Part shown: positions 1 to 7,801 of the stretch, piece by piece | Layout: every line of letters starts with the position of its first letter | How positions within the stretch are numbered: position 1 is the stretch's first letter | Origin: Tritrichomonas musculus | Taxonomy: Eukaryota; Parabasalia; Tritrichomonadida; Tritrichomonadidae | Assembly (NCBI GenBank): GCA_039105265.1 | Contig: JAPFFF010000023.1 | Span: forward strand, 2,232,001 to 2,296,000 | Direction of reading: 5' to 3' | Length of the DNA stretch: 64,000 bases | Notes under the pieces: model-generated | The model's input: only the letters and a program-made list of their open reading frames with translations | Told to the model about the DNA's origin: nothing | Databases searched by the model: none | Made by a program: the position numbers and the translations under genes

Positions 1-937
1 AATCAAATCCATTTTTACAATATGCAAATGGTTTTGTTGCTACTAATGAAAAATTCTCAAAGCAATGGGAAAGATCTCCCGAGTAAAGTGTGACTTTGAC
101 ATGTGGCATTTTTTTTAATTCTTGAAGAACTAATTTTTGATTATCTGAAATAATGTTGTCCATTTTTACGTAAAAATAAAAATAGGTTTTCATCTTTTTG
201 AAATTAAGTTTATAATCTTTCTTTTTAAAATCATTGAGAAAAATATTGAGACAATTAGAATAAATATCGTTGGAAGTATTATAATGTATTTCTGAAAACT
301 GATTGTCCCGTATTAATCTAAATAATGTTTTTTTGCTTTTGCCAAGTTCATAAACGCATAGAACCAATTTGTATCCTGCAGCTTCCATTAGATCAACTTC
401 AAGCTTTATTTGAATCCAATTGAATGAATTTGAATTGGTTAAATCTACACATAAAATTGCAACTGGGGTATCTGTAAGGTACCAATGGTGTATACCATTT
501 TCTAAAGTTTTAAATTGAAAAAAGCGTAGACCGAGTTTGTTAGTGGAAATGTAATATGTTCCTTTTAGAGTTGCTTTCTTTTTCTCTTTATATGGCATAT
601 TTATGTTTTTATATATAAAATTATAATAATTAGTTATTGATGGATTAATAAGATCTGCTTTGGTGATAAAACAATTTAATTTATGATTAATAAATTCAAT
701 TCCATTGAAAAGATCATTTTTAAATTGTACAGAGGCTTCAATTGTATGGTAGCTGGAATAAATATTGCGAGATGCAATAAGAAGATATGAATTGAAAAAC
801 TCTATCAAGCAATTTTCTATGTTAGGTTCATTTGTTTTTTTGATCAGATGATATTGTATTGAAGGATCTATTAAAGGCATTGAAAGAGTCTTTTTTAATT
901 TGTAAATCCTATTCAAAATCATTTTAGTTTTTTTCAT
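1..937 (-). CDS. Partial host protein of unknown function (runs off left edge)
   Basis: Reading the minus strand from the ATG at 937-935, the frame stays open for at least 312 codons to the window edge, so the 3' end is missing. The product starts MKKTKMILNRIYKLKKTL and later contains a mixed stretch with GIHHWYLTDTPVAILCVDL and YKLVLCVYELGKSKKTLF, which looks like a folded alpha/beta region rather than low complexity. I do not recognise a family. Codon use is A+T-rich like the other host genes in the window. It is divergent from the host gene starting at 1344, with about 400 bp of A+T-rich DNA between them that should hold both promoters. An uninterrupted frame of this length in such A+T-rich DNA is strong evidence that it is real; the function is unknown. 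Confidence 0.7.
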   Translation of the reverse strand, partial: MKKTKMILNRIYKLKKTLSMPLIDPSIQYHLIKKTNEPNIENCLIEFFNSYLLIASRNIYSSYHTIEASVQFKNDLFNGIEFINHKLNCFITKADLINPSITNYYNFIYKNINMPYKEKKKATLKGTYYISTNKLGLRFFQFKTLENGIHHWYLTDTPVAILCVDLTNSNSFNWIQIKLEVDLMEAAGYKLVLCVYELGKSKKTLFRLIRDNQFSEIHYNTSNDIYSNCLNIFLNDFKKKDYKLNFKKMKTYFYFYVKMDNIISDNQKLVLQELKKMPHVKVTLYSGDLSHCFENFSLVATKPFAYCKNGFD

Positions 938-1343
938 TAATAAAAAGGCTCTTAAATGATTAAATATATAACACAGATAATATAAATAGTAAAAATTATA
1001 ATTTACGATTTTAAAATATATTTGAATACATAATTATCAATATAATCCATTTTTAATTTGAATTGAAAAAAAAAAAGTTTTTTTTATTCAGTTTTTATTG
1101 ATTTCAATTTAGGAACTGAATTGTTATAGAAAAAAATTGAGTAGCTAATTATAAAAAATCCTGAAAAAGTTGATTAGATAAAAAATAAAATATGACTTTT
1201 TTATGACTTTTCTCATTTTTTTTTTTAAAAAAATGAGATTTATATCTTGCATTGATCAATACCAAAAAAATAATTTTTTTTGAAGTTTTTGAAGGATTTA
1301 TTAAATTAAGTAAAATTTATTGAATAGTTTATTTTATACTTAT
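938..1343. other. A+T-rich intergenic region between divergent host genes
   Basis: No frame, repeat or RNA gene is seen here. It separates two divergently read host genes and contains long A and T runs (for example around 1066-1085 and 1217-1230). It presumably carries both promoters, but no single motif stands out. Confidence 0.5.
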
Positions 1344-2555
1344 ATGGAATCAATTTTACAAGTTATTAAATATTTATTCAAAAAAGAAAATATACCTGCA
1401 ACAGAAAAGGTATTCAACAATTTTTTTGGCAATGGTATTTCATTTCCTCAACTTGTGGCATTAGCTTATGGTATTGACGAAATTCCAGATTTTGATCCTA
1501 ATCCAAAAAGCCCACCTCAAAGAAGTGAAAATAATAAAAAGGCATATCAATATTTATCAATTAAAAATCCTGAAATTTTACGAGTTGCACCAAATTACAG
1601 TACAAAAGAAAACCAATACAAATTATTGTCATTCATAGTTGTACAAAATTGTTTTGAAATTGATGATAATGAGATTCTAGACAAATGCAATAAAATTACT
1701 CAATCATTAAATCTTAAATATAAAACAAAAAATGAATTAGCAAATGAAAATTTTTTACTGGTGTTACTTAGTGCAATCACAAATGGCAAAGTTCAAATTA
1801 CTAGCAAACATAATTATAATATGACAAAGCAAGCTTTCAAAAAAGCAAAGGTTCCTTTTATTATTGACAAATCATCTTCTGAGCCAGAAAATAAATATTT
1901 ATTTTTCATTCAAATAGAAATTATTTTTGATATTTTTTCAGAAGAAATTGAGCACTTGCTAGATCTTTTGGCCAAAAATCAAAAAAAGAGTAAAGATAAA
2001 AAAGCAAAAAATCAAAAAAGAAAAACAAAAAATACTGATTTTTTGGATTTTGAAGTTGATGATATTGATGATATGAATTTTTTAAATTCAGATGATTCAA
2101 ATGGAGACGAAATATCAAAATCGCAAAATTCAACGAATGACTTCATTAGTGATCAAGATTCTTTTGATGATATTAAAAATTTTTATACATCAGATATTAA
2201 TAGCTCAATTGATAGTTTTCAAAGTGTTAATAATTCATTTGATAGAATCTTTAATGATTCACCATTAAAGATTTCAGAATATAATTATTCAACTATTCTT
2301 TCTTCAGATATAAACGATTCAAAAGAAAGTTTCACCGAAATAAACTATTCAAAAGATAGTTTTTTTGATATAAACCATTCAAATGATAATTTTTCTGGTA
2401 ACATAAAACTAAATGATTCTGTTGACAGCATTTTGAGTTCAAGCGATATTTTAAATAAAAGAAAAAGAAAGAGAGCAAAAAGCTCTTACAAACCTGAAAA
2501 TGACTCTTTTTATCTCCTTGAAATCATTAACATTATCTGTAAAGATGCAGGCCTT
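1344..2555 (+). pseudogene. 5' part of a large host gene split by the 45.7-kb insertion
   Basis: This frame gives about 404 residues before the inserted element begins at 2556. The likely start is the ATG at 1344 (MESILQVIKYLFKK); an upstream TTG is less likely. Residues 1-115 look globular and weakly recall a calponin-homology domain (a helix, then FGNGISFPQLVALAYGI, then a helix around NKKAYQYL), but this is only a suggestion. Residues about 210-375 are low complexity: a lysine-rich stretch followed by serine/asparagine/aspartate repeats built on DINSSIDSF-like units, then a basic patch KRKRKRAKSSYK. The last host codons are gat gca ggc ctt. The same frame continues at 48278 beyond the element with cac ttg gat aac, so before insertion this was one gene of about 1,390 codons. 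The function is unknown. Confidence 0.75.
2551..2555. repeat. Target-site duplication, left copy (GCCTT)
   Basis: GCCTT lies directly left of the first terminal base (A of AGTAGT) and is repeated directly right of the other terminus at 48273-48277. Five- to six-bp duplications are what the Maverick/Polinton literature describes for their integrase. Removing one copy and the element leaves the host frame continuous. Confidence 0.8.
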
Positions 2556-2750
2556 AGTAGTATATATAAATGGCGTGATTATTTAACGTCCCTTCGGTCC
2601 GTCAAATAATCCCTCCATTTACGCCCTATTCGAGCCTATAAATGGTCTAAAATTGGTTGTTTTACAGCTTGTAGAAGACCCCGAGTTGAGGCCCTATTCG
2701 AGCCTAAAATTGGTTGTTTTGAAGTTGTTGAGACAAAAAAATTATATAAA
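2556..2750 (+). repeat. Left terminal inverted repeat of the element
   Basis: This starts AGTAGTATATATAAATGGCG and matches the reverse complement of 48023-48272. Inside it is a unit beginning GCCCTATTCGAGCCTA and running through TTGGTTGTTTTACAGC, present about 1.5 times here and about 2.5 times in the right copy. The inner edge ends in a shared ACAAAAAAATTATATAAA. Confidence 0.9.
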
Positions 2751-2774
2751 CTTTTTTAATCAAATTTTGTATAT

Positions 2775-4982
2775 TTAAATGTCATTTACTAACTTCTTTT
2801 CCTTTAGTTCTTTTTTGATTCTCATTCTGATTTCGCTAGCGTTGCGCTGTTCAAAGTCTCCCTTACCTTCATGTAATAGAGTTCTTCCAGCCTCCATAAC
2901 AAATACACCACAATCATAATCATTATCTTGTTGTGGACACTCCACATAGTAATATTCTAGTTTCTTTTTGAGTCCTTGATGAGTAATGAAAGCCTTAATA
3001 TTTTGCTCTAATTCAGGATATTCATATCCGTCATTCATAGAATCATATAACTCTATAGCGCCCGTCTTATATCGAATAACTATCAATACCCAATGTCCTG
3101 CCAACTCGCAAGGCCAATATATTTCGTCATATTTATTAAACTTTTGAGGACAAGCCTCTTTCATTATTAAATCCATAATTTCTTTTGCATTTAACTTCGG
3201 ATATATTGGACATTTCTTTCTTGTAGCTAGGAGATAGTATAAATTTGGAGCCAAAATAAGTATTTTTCCAGCATTTTTAACCTTTTTGCCTTGCTTTTGT
3301 AGGAGCTGAAAATAGTCATTAATAACCATTTCTTCAATTGTATTGTTCATATTAAGAGAATAATATTCATCATCTCCTACTTTTTTTGGTATCGGCTTTA
3401 AGTTTTGGTTATATTCTACAGGATAATAATTATCTGGTAATTTTGAATCATGGAATGGATTATAAAGAGGTCCGTAAACCTCTTGTGAAGGGGAACTTTT
3501 ACGAGAAGTTTTTGATGAAGTTTTTGATGAAGTCTTAGCAGAATTTTTGCGAGATGTCTTCTTTGATGCAAATGCTGAAACTTCTTCTACGTCTGATTCA
3601 TGAGCTGATGTTTTGCTTGATGATTTAGCTGTTTCTTTAAAATATGGCATCAAATCCTTTAATATTTTTTCTCTATATGCTGGTATTTCGCTTGAATAGA
3701 ACTCCTGATTTTCTTGTAGAATATAATATTGACAATGACGAAGAGTGAAAACTCCACAGTCAGACCCATTATTTTGATACGGTCCTTGAGCATGAGTTAT
3801 TAACCAACCATTCTTTGTAGTATGTAATTTCTCTATCATCTTAAGGACTGTTTTTTCGGCTTCAATATCTTTATGACCTTTCATTGAATCATGAATTATA
3901 ATTTCTTTATTTTGAAGACTTATCAAGCAAAGTATATAATGAAGACCGTTATTTTCTCCAAGTTTGCTGCTTGAATGAGTAGTTATAGGGAATAAAATAT
4001 CATAATACCAGTCTTTTAAGTCCTTATAGGTAGTTAATCTTGAGTCAATATCTTGCATATCCTTTAATGTAAATTTCTTTCCGCATTTCCTTAATGCTTC
4101 CCAAAATATAGGTTTCAAAATTAAGATTCTATGTTTAATATTGTGGTCTTTAGCTAAACATTCTAAATAACGAATATAAGAACGAATAGTATTATCATCT
4201 AGCCATTCTCCAGGTTGAAGAGAATTCACATCTGACTTACTAATTCGAATACCAGAATAAGGAGCAGAAAGAGGCTTAAGTTCTCGAGAAGAAGATGATT
4301 TATACGGACTATCTTTTGGCCTCGTAGAATTTTCTGAAGACTTTGTATTGAATAAATCTTCTAAGGAATAGTCAATTGGAGATTTTGGTTTTGAAGACTT
4401 TGATTTTGGTTTTTCTTCTTGTTTCTTTTTTTCTTTTGGCTTAGGTGCAGGTTCAGGTTCGGGCATAGGAAGGGCATAATCATCATTTTCTTCATCAAGT
4501 TTGATAGATTTTTTATTGGATTTCTTAGGTTGGTCAGGACCGTCAGATGAATCAGATAAAAAGTCCGAATCAGAATCGGTCCAGAAGGAAGGCTTATTTT
4601 GTGGTCCAATTTTCTCTGCGTATGTAGGGTCAGGAAGATAATCTCGAACTAATCTGAAATACCCTCTAACAGCTCTTAAAGTACCATATTTTGGTATATA
4701 TTTATATAATTCCATACTTCCATTCCTATTCTTGACTATAACTAATAAATATCCTGTTATTTTGACTTTCTTTTTACGAATTTCTTTTATATATTTTAGC
4801 AATATAATATTTGCAGTATCAGATAACCAATTATATTGACAAGATAACTGCATAGTATTTTTATGGAAAACGGCTAAAGGATACCGAACTTGATTTGTCA
4901 TCGCAGTAAGATTCTCTCTTAATATAGTATCTAAGGCAGGTTTAAACTTTAAATAACCTCCAACAAACATGTATTTTGTCAT
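2775..4982 (-). CDS. Cysteine protease with two tandem Ulp1/adenain-type (C48-like) domains
   Basis: This is a 735-residue protein predicted to cut virion precursors or ubiquitin-like conjugates. Residues 1-115 form a small domain that recurs in other proteins of the element. Residues 116-245 are acidic, proline- and serine-rich linker. The first protease domain covers about 245-440, with His348 (GLHYIL), Asp365 (HDSMKG), Gln399 (AQGPYQ) and Cys409 (GSDCGVF). A second serine/lysine-rich linker follows (about 455-515). The second domain covers about 545-720, with His630 (AGHWVL), Asp647 (LYDSMN), Gln at about 684-685 (ECPQQDND) and Cys691 (YDCGVF). The order His-Asp-Gln-Cys is that of adenain and Ulp1. 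Polintons and adenoviruses encode one such protease for capsid maturation; two complete domains in one chain is unusual. It is the first gene inside the left terminal repeat, read toward that end and divergent from the gene at 5011. Fold and triads are well supported; the substrates are inferred. Confidence 0.85.
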   Translation of the reverse strand: MTKYMFVGGYLKFKPALDTILRENLTAMTNQVRYPLAVFHKNTMQLSCQYNWLSDTANIILLKYIKEIRKKKVKITGYLLVIVKNRNGSMELYKYIPKYGTLRAVRGYFRLVRDYLPDPTYAEKIGPQNKPSFWTDSDSDFLSDSSDGPDQPKKSNKKSIKLDEENDDYALPMPEPEPAPKPKEKKKQEEKPKSKSSKPKSPIDYSLEDLFNTKSSENSTRPKDSPYKSSSSRELKPLSAPYSGIRISKSDVNSLQPGEWLDDNTIRSYIRYLECLAKDHNIKHRILILKPIFWEALRKCGKKFTLKDMQDIDSRLTTYKDLKDWYYDILFPITTHSSSKLGENNGLHYILCLISLQNKEIIIHDSMKGHKDIEAEKTVLKMIEKLHTTKNGWLITHAQGPYQNNGSDCGVFTLRHCQYYILQENQEFYSSEIPAYREKILKDLMPYFKETAKSSSKTSAHESDVEEVSAFASKKTSRKNSAKTSSKTSSKTSRKSSPSQEVYGPLYNPFHDSKLPDNYYPVEYNQNLKPIPKKVGDDEYYSLNMNNTIEEMVINDYFQLLQKQGKKVKNAGKILILAPNLYYLLATRKKCPIYPKLNAKEIMDLIMKEACPQKFNKYDEIYWPCELAGHWVLIVIRYKTGAIELYDSMNDGYEYPELEQNIKAFITHQGLKKKLEYYYVECPQQDNDYDCGVFVMEAGRTLLHEGKGDFEQRNASEIRMRIKKELKEKKLVNDI

Positions 4983-5010
4983 TGTTTATTTATATTTTTA
5001 AAAATTTTAA

Positions 5011-5898
5011 ATGACAGATTTAATTTTTCCTATAGAGAGTACGTTATACATTAAAAAAGGGATTGATAAAATTATAAAACATGAAGATAGAAAAAAATGG
5101 TTTCCTACTATCTTTTTGGACGGCGAAAAGGATGAAAATCCGAATGATATATTTATTATTCAACAAGCAGCGATAACAAGAAAGTCAAGGAATCCTGGTA
5201 GAAAAACAAAACAAAAAAATAATGATGAAAATAAATATAGAATCTTTGTCGAAACTTTTGAATGGTATGATAAGAAAGAATTCTTAGATAGATTAAAGAT
5301 TTTTGCCGAAGCATGTAAAAAGAAACATATTACTATTTTTGGTATGATTTATGTTCATATAGGTTATTATGATAAAAAACTAAGATGTAATAAAACAGCG
5401 GAGACTCAAAAAATAGTTATTAAGAAAGGTAAAATTGTTCCTTCAAGAATTAGGATAACAGCAAGACAATGTCAAAATGTTATGCATAAAGATAATAGAG
5501 AATATAAAATCGAAGACCTTTATGAGCCTCCTCCAAATGGAACAAGCAATAGAGCTGAAACAGACGAGAATCTTTTTGATTATAACGATGATGGAGAAAG
5601 AGAACTTGAAATAACAAATTCGAAATATCAAGATGATGAAGAAAATTATCAAGCCGCATTAGCGAACATCAAAAAAATACCAAAGAATAAAAAAGCCTTA
5701 AAGAATAAAACAAAGACGACAAAGAATAAAACAAAACAAACAAAAAAAGTAGTTGAAAAACAACAAGAAGTAGCCCAAGGAGATGATGACGACTTTTATA
5801 ATCCAGATGAAGATAACTATTTCAGAGATACATCAAATACTGATGCGGATAGTGATGCTTTACTTAATGATATTATGGACTGGGTCAATAAAAATTAA
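5011..5898 (+). CDS. Unknown element protein with shared beta-hairpin domain and KT-rich tail
   Basis: This 295-residue protein starts at ATG 5011, only 28 bp from the divergent protease start. The N-terminal half ends in a helix-plus-hairpin segment (FGMIYVHIGYYDKKLRCN, then IVIKKGKIVPSRIRIT) that resembles segments in the protease N terminus and in the products at 5916, 6341, 19989 and 22647. Residues about 225-250 are a lysine/threonine-rich basic stretch (KNKTKTTKNKTKQTKK), and the C terminus is acidic (DDDDFYNPDEDNYF). A basic stretch followed by an acidic tail suggests nucleic-acid or virion-core binding, but that is inference. It converges on the gene ending at 5916. No known family is recognised. 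Confidence 0.7.
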   Translation: MTDLIFPIESTLYIKKGIDKIIKHEDRKKWFPTIFLDGEKDENPNDIFIIQQAAITRKSRNPGRKTKQKNNDENKYRIFVETFEWYDKKEFLDRLKIFAEACKKKHITIFGMIYVHIGYYDKKLRCNKTAETQKIVIKKGKIVPSRIRITARQCQNVMHKDNREYKIEDLYEPPPNGTSNRAETDENLFDYNDDGERELEITNSKYQDDEENYQAALANIKKIPKNKKALKNKTKTTKNKTKQTKKVVEKQQEVAQGDDDDFYNPDEDNYFRDTSNTDADSDALLNDIMDWVNKN

Positions 5899-5915
5899 GA
5901 GAATCAATAAAAATT

Positions 5916-6305
5916 TTAATGAATCTTTTGTCTGCGATTGATAATTCGTGAAGCTTTTATTTTTGCTTTAGATGGTTTGAATTTTCCTCCTCGTATTGAA
6001 TATTTCGAAATCTTTATTCCAGTGACTTCAGGGCTATCGAAATATTCTTTATTGCCAATTGCGATATAAAAACTGCCTTTTGCGCTAAAATGACGTTTTG
6101 CTAATAGAGCTGCTATATCAGTTAATGATTCTTTTAGTGGTTCCCATTTCGTCCATTCATAATAAACGGGCTTAAAATATTTTCGGTCTACGTCTATTGT
6201 TTCTGATTTAGGTGGTAATAATTCAAGAACTTCATCATATACTGTATCGGTTAATTGTTTCCTAAATCGGTATCCTTCTCCAGGCAAAAACATTGCATAC
6301 GACAT
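5916..6305 (-). CDS. Small basic element protein with the shared hairpin domain
   Basis: This is a 129-residue protein (MSYAMFLPGEGYRFRKQL). The central part reads as a helix (LKESLTDIAALLAKR) followed by GSFYIAIGNKEYF and a basic C terminus (GGKFKPSKAKIKASRIIN). The helix then G-x-[IF]-Y pattern is the same arrangement seen in the protease N terminus and in several other products of this element. It converges with the gene at 5011 and shares strand and spacing with the gene at 6341, 35 bp upstream. The function is unknown; a virion or protease-docking role is only inferred from the shared domain. Confidence 0.65.
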   Translation of the reverse strand: MSYAMFLPGEGYRFRKQLTDTVYDEVLELLPPKSETIDVDRKYFKPVYYEWTKWEPLKESLTDIAALLAKRHFSAKGSFYIAIGNKEYFDSPEVTGIKISKYSIRGGKFKPSKAKIKASRIINRRQKIH

Positions 6306-6340
6306 TTTTGTTTCAGAAAAAAAATTAAATATTAAATTTT

Positions 6341-6682
6341 TTACTTTCTCGATTCATAGTAAGACGTCCATCTCCAAGGACTTCCCTCAATCACTATTCC
6401 CTGCCTATCTACTTTCAATATTTCATTCTTTGGATTTTCTGGGTCTGTTACAATATAGATTCGTCCTGAAACACGTCCTTTTAGTAATTTTTCAATATCT
6501 TTCAAACTATTAACAACTTCAGTTTCTGATATCCAGTTCAGAGAAAGAAGTGGGCAAATCTTTTTATTTTTATATTCAAAAATTTGAAACATCAAACAAT
6601 TATTTTCGATAGTTTCAAGGTCGTCTTGAGAAAACTTTTTTGATAATTTCAAATAGCCATCAACAATCATTACTTTCGGCAT
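6341..6682 (-). CDS. Small element protein, stand-alone copy of the shared domain
   Basis: This 113-residue protein starts MPKVMIVDGYLKLSKKF, close to the protease N terminus MTKYMFVGGYLKFKPA. It also shares the later order: NWISE (NWLSD in the protease), a helix LKDIEKLL, GRIYIVTDPEN, then a strand and glycine turn. It therefore appears to be a free-standing version of the domain at residues 1-115 of the double protease. Its start is 27 bp from the divergent gene at 6710. I do not recognise it in known Polinton families; binding to a virion component or to the protease is inference. Confidence 0.7.
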   Translation of the reverse strand: MPKVMIVDGYLKLSKKFSQDDLETIENNCLMFQIFEYKNKKICPLLSLNWISETEVVNSLKDIEKLLKGRVSGRIYIVTDPENPKNEILKVDRQGIVIEGSPWRWTSYYESRK

Positions 6683-6709
6683 TTTGTTTTAATTTAAAAA
6701 GTAAAAAAA

Positions 6710-6958
6710 ATGAATTACAAAAAAGAAGAATTAGAGAGCTTGAATGACCTTTTGTTTTTAATTTTGGAGTGGCGATTTGCTAGAATATCTTGGTATAGAC
6801 AATATTGGATGATGAATATATTGGAAATGGCTCGGGAGGTTTTCGACAGATTGTTTATCGACGAATTCAGGGAAGTAGAGAGGAACGATGAAAATTTTAT
6901 CAATCAGCTTGAGCAAATAATTTTGGAAAGATTAGAGATAGTAATTAGGAGTTTATAA
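6710..6958 (+). CDS. Small helical element protein (82 aa), paralogue of the 13869 product
   Basis: This reads MNYKKEELESLNDLLFLIL and is predicted all-helical, with aromatic residues at the centre (WRFARISWYRQYW) and an acidic C-terminal half. It resembles the 80-residue product encoded at 13869-14111: the shared order is a leucine-rich helix ending LIL, a segment EFFD/EVFD, then FI(E/D).F, then a C-terminal helix LE..I. It is followed 17 bp later by the gene at 6976, so the two are probably cotranscribed. The function is unknown. Confidence 0.55.
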   Translation: MNYKKEELESLNDLLFLILEWRFARISWYRQYWMMNILEMAREVFDRLFIDEFREVERNDENFINQLEQIILERLEIVIRSL

Positions 6959-6975
6959 AGAATGAAAAAATAAAA

Positions 6976-7203
6976 ATGAATGATTTACATAAATTGTTTC
7001 AATATTCTGTAAACTACTTTGAGACTCCCTCCAAAGAAGAAAAAGCTCTTTGGGTAGAAAAAGCTATTTGTTTAATTTATGAACTTGAAGATGATGATTT
7101 CATAGAGGAAGTAGTATTAAACGAAGATGAAGAAATTTTTATGAAAAATATTCAGCAATATGCCTTTTATAAATCAAATATGAAATATCATTATAGTGGA
7201 TGA
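6976..7203 (+). CDS. Small acidic element protein (75 aa)
   Basis: The short frame MNDLHKLFQYSVNYFE gives an acidic, probably helical protein with a cluster ELEDDDFIEEVVLNEDEE. It follows the 6710 gene closely and precedes the first MAFG gene by about 30 bp, in a run of short plus-strand genes. No family is recognised. It is kept because it has a plausible ATG, tight packing and amino-acid use like its neighbours. Confidence 0.5.
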   Translation: MNDLHKLFQYSVNYFETPSKEEKALWVEKAICLIYELEDDDFIEEVVLNEDEEIFMKNIQQYAFYKSNMKYHYSG

Positions 7204-7234
7204 AAATATATTTTATCATGAATGAAATATATAT

Positions 7235-7360
7235 ATGGCTTTCGGAGAATTTAATAAAAAAATTAATAATTCAACAACTTCTCTTCCTCCAAATTTTACA
7301 AGTATCAGAAATAATTTATCTTCAAATACTCCTCCGAGGAGATATGCATGGGCTAAATAA
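7235..7360 (+). CDS. MAFG-family small protein 1 (41 aa)
   Basis: The frame ATG 7235 to TAA 7360 gives 41 residues starting MAFGEFNKKI, followed by a Ser/Thr/Asn/Pro-rich stretch and a basic-aromatic end PPRRYAWAK. Three other genes in the element begin with the same MAFG[ES]F.KK signature (7383, 9483 minus, 35139). The upstream bases TTATCATGAATGAAATAT are nearly the same as those before the genes at 7383 and 9716. Conservation of both leader and N terminus supports a real gene despite its size. An overlapping frame starting at the ATG at 7218 is judged less likely. The function is unknown; membership of a small virion-protein family is inferred. Confidence 0.6.
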   Translation: MAFGEFNKKINNSTTSLPPNFTSIRNNLSSNTPPRRYAWAK

Positions 7361-7382
7361 ATTTTTAGCATGAATGAAAAAT

Positions 7383-7496
7383 ATGGCTTTTGGAGAGTTT
7401 AATAAAAAAATGAAATGTACTCAAGCAAGTGATTGTGCTGTTCATCCTACAATACATAGTGTTAGAGAACGTTTAGAGAGATTAGGAAATCGTTAA
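7383..7496 (+). CDS. MAFG-family small protein 2 (37 aa)
   Basis: The frame ATG 7383 to TAA 7496 encodes MAFGEFNKKM then a 27-residue tail with two cysteines (KCTQASDCAVH) and a helical basic end (VRERLERLGNR). The first nine residues equal those of the product at 7235, while the tails are unrelated, so the N-terminal signature itself appears to be what is conserved. It is preceded by GCATGAATGAAAAATATGG, close to the leader of the neighbouring paralogue. The function is unknown. Confidence 0.6.
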   Translation: MAFGEFNKKMKCTQASDCAVHPTIHSVRERLERLGNR

Positions 7497-7525
7497 AGAA
7501 AAATATTTTTTTGATTAAAAGAAAA

Positions 7526-7801
7526 ATGGAAGTTCTAAAAGGAGGCTTAAACTCTTTCTTCAAAGAGATGAATAAAACAATAGACGAATTAACTTATCAA
7601 GTAAATCATGAAATCTTAAACTCTTATACCCTTGATATGTGTATTACTTTCCAAAATAATTTGATAAAACTCAAAGAAAATTTGGAGCAAAAAAGAACAA
7701 ATATTGAATTAAATTTATTGAGTATCGCAAATACAAATCGTATATTGGAAAATATGAAAAAAGAATTTGCTGAAGTCTTAGGTTCTACTCACTCAGGATG
7801 A
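7526..7801 (+). CDS. Small coiled-coil element protein (91 aa)
   Basis: Using the ATG at 7526 (MEVLKGGLNSFFKEMNKTI), this gives 91 residues; an upstream TTG at 7511 would add five. The protein is mainly helical with heptad-like leucine spacing (FQNNLIKLKENLEQKR). Its 3' end overlaps the convergent integrase gene by 13 bp. No family is recognised. Confidence 0.55.
   Translation: MEVLKGGLNSFFKEMNKTIDELTYQVNHEILNSYTLDMCITFQNNLIKLKENLEQKRTNIELNLLSIANTNRILENMKKEFAEVLGSTHSG

Noticed and set aside
7218-7373. 51-residue frame overlapping the first MAFG gene
   Set aside because: It begins at a closer upstream ATG but has no relatives, whereas the MAFG frame is matched in three other genes.
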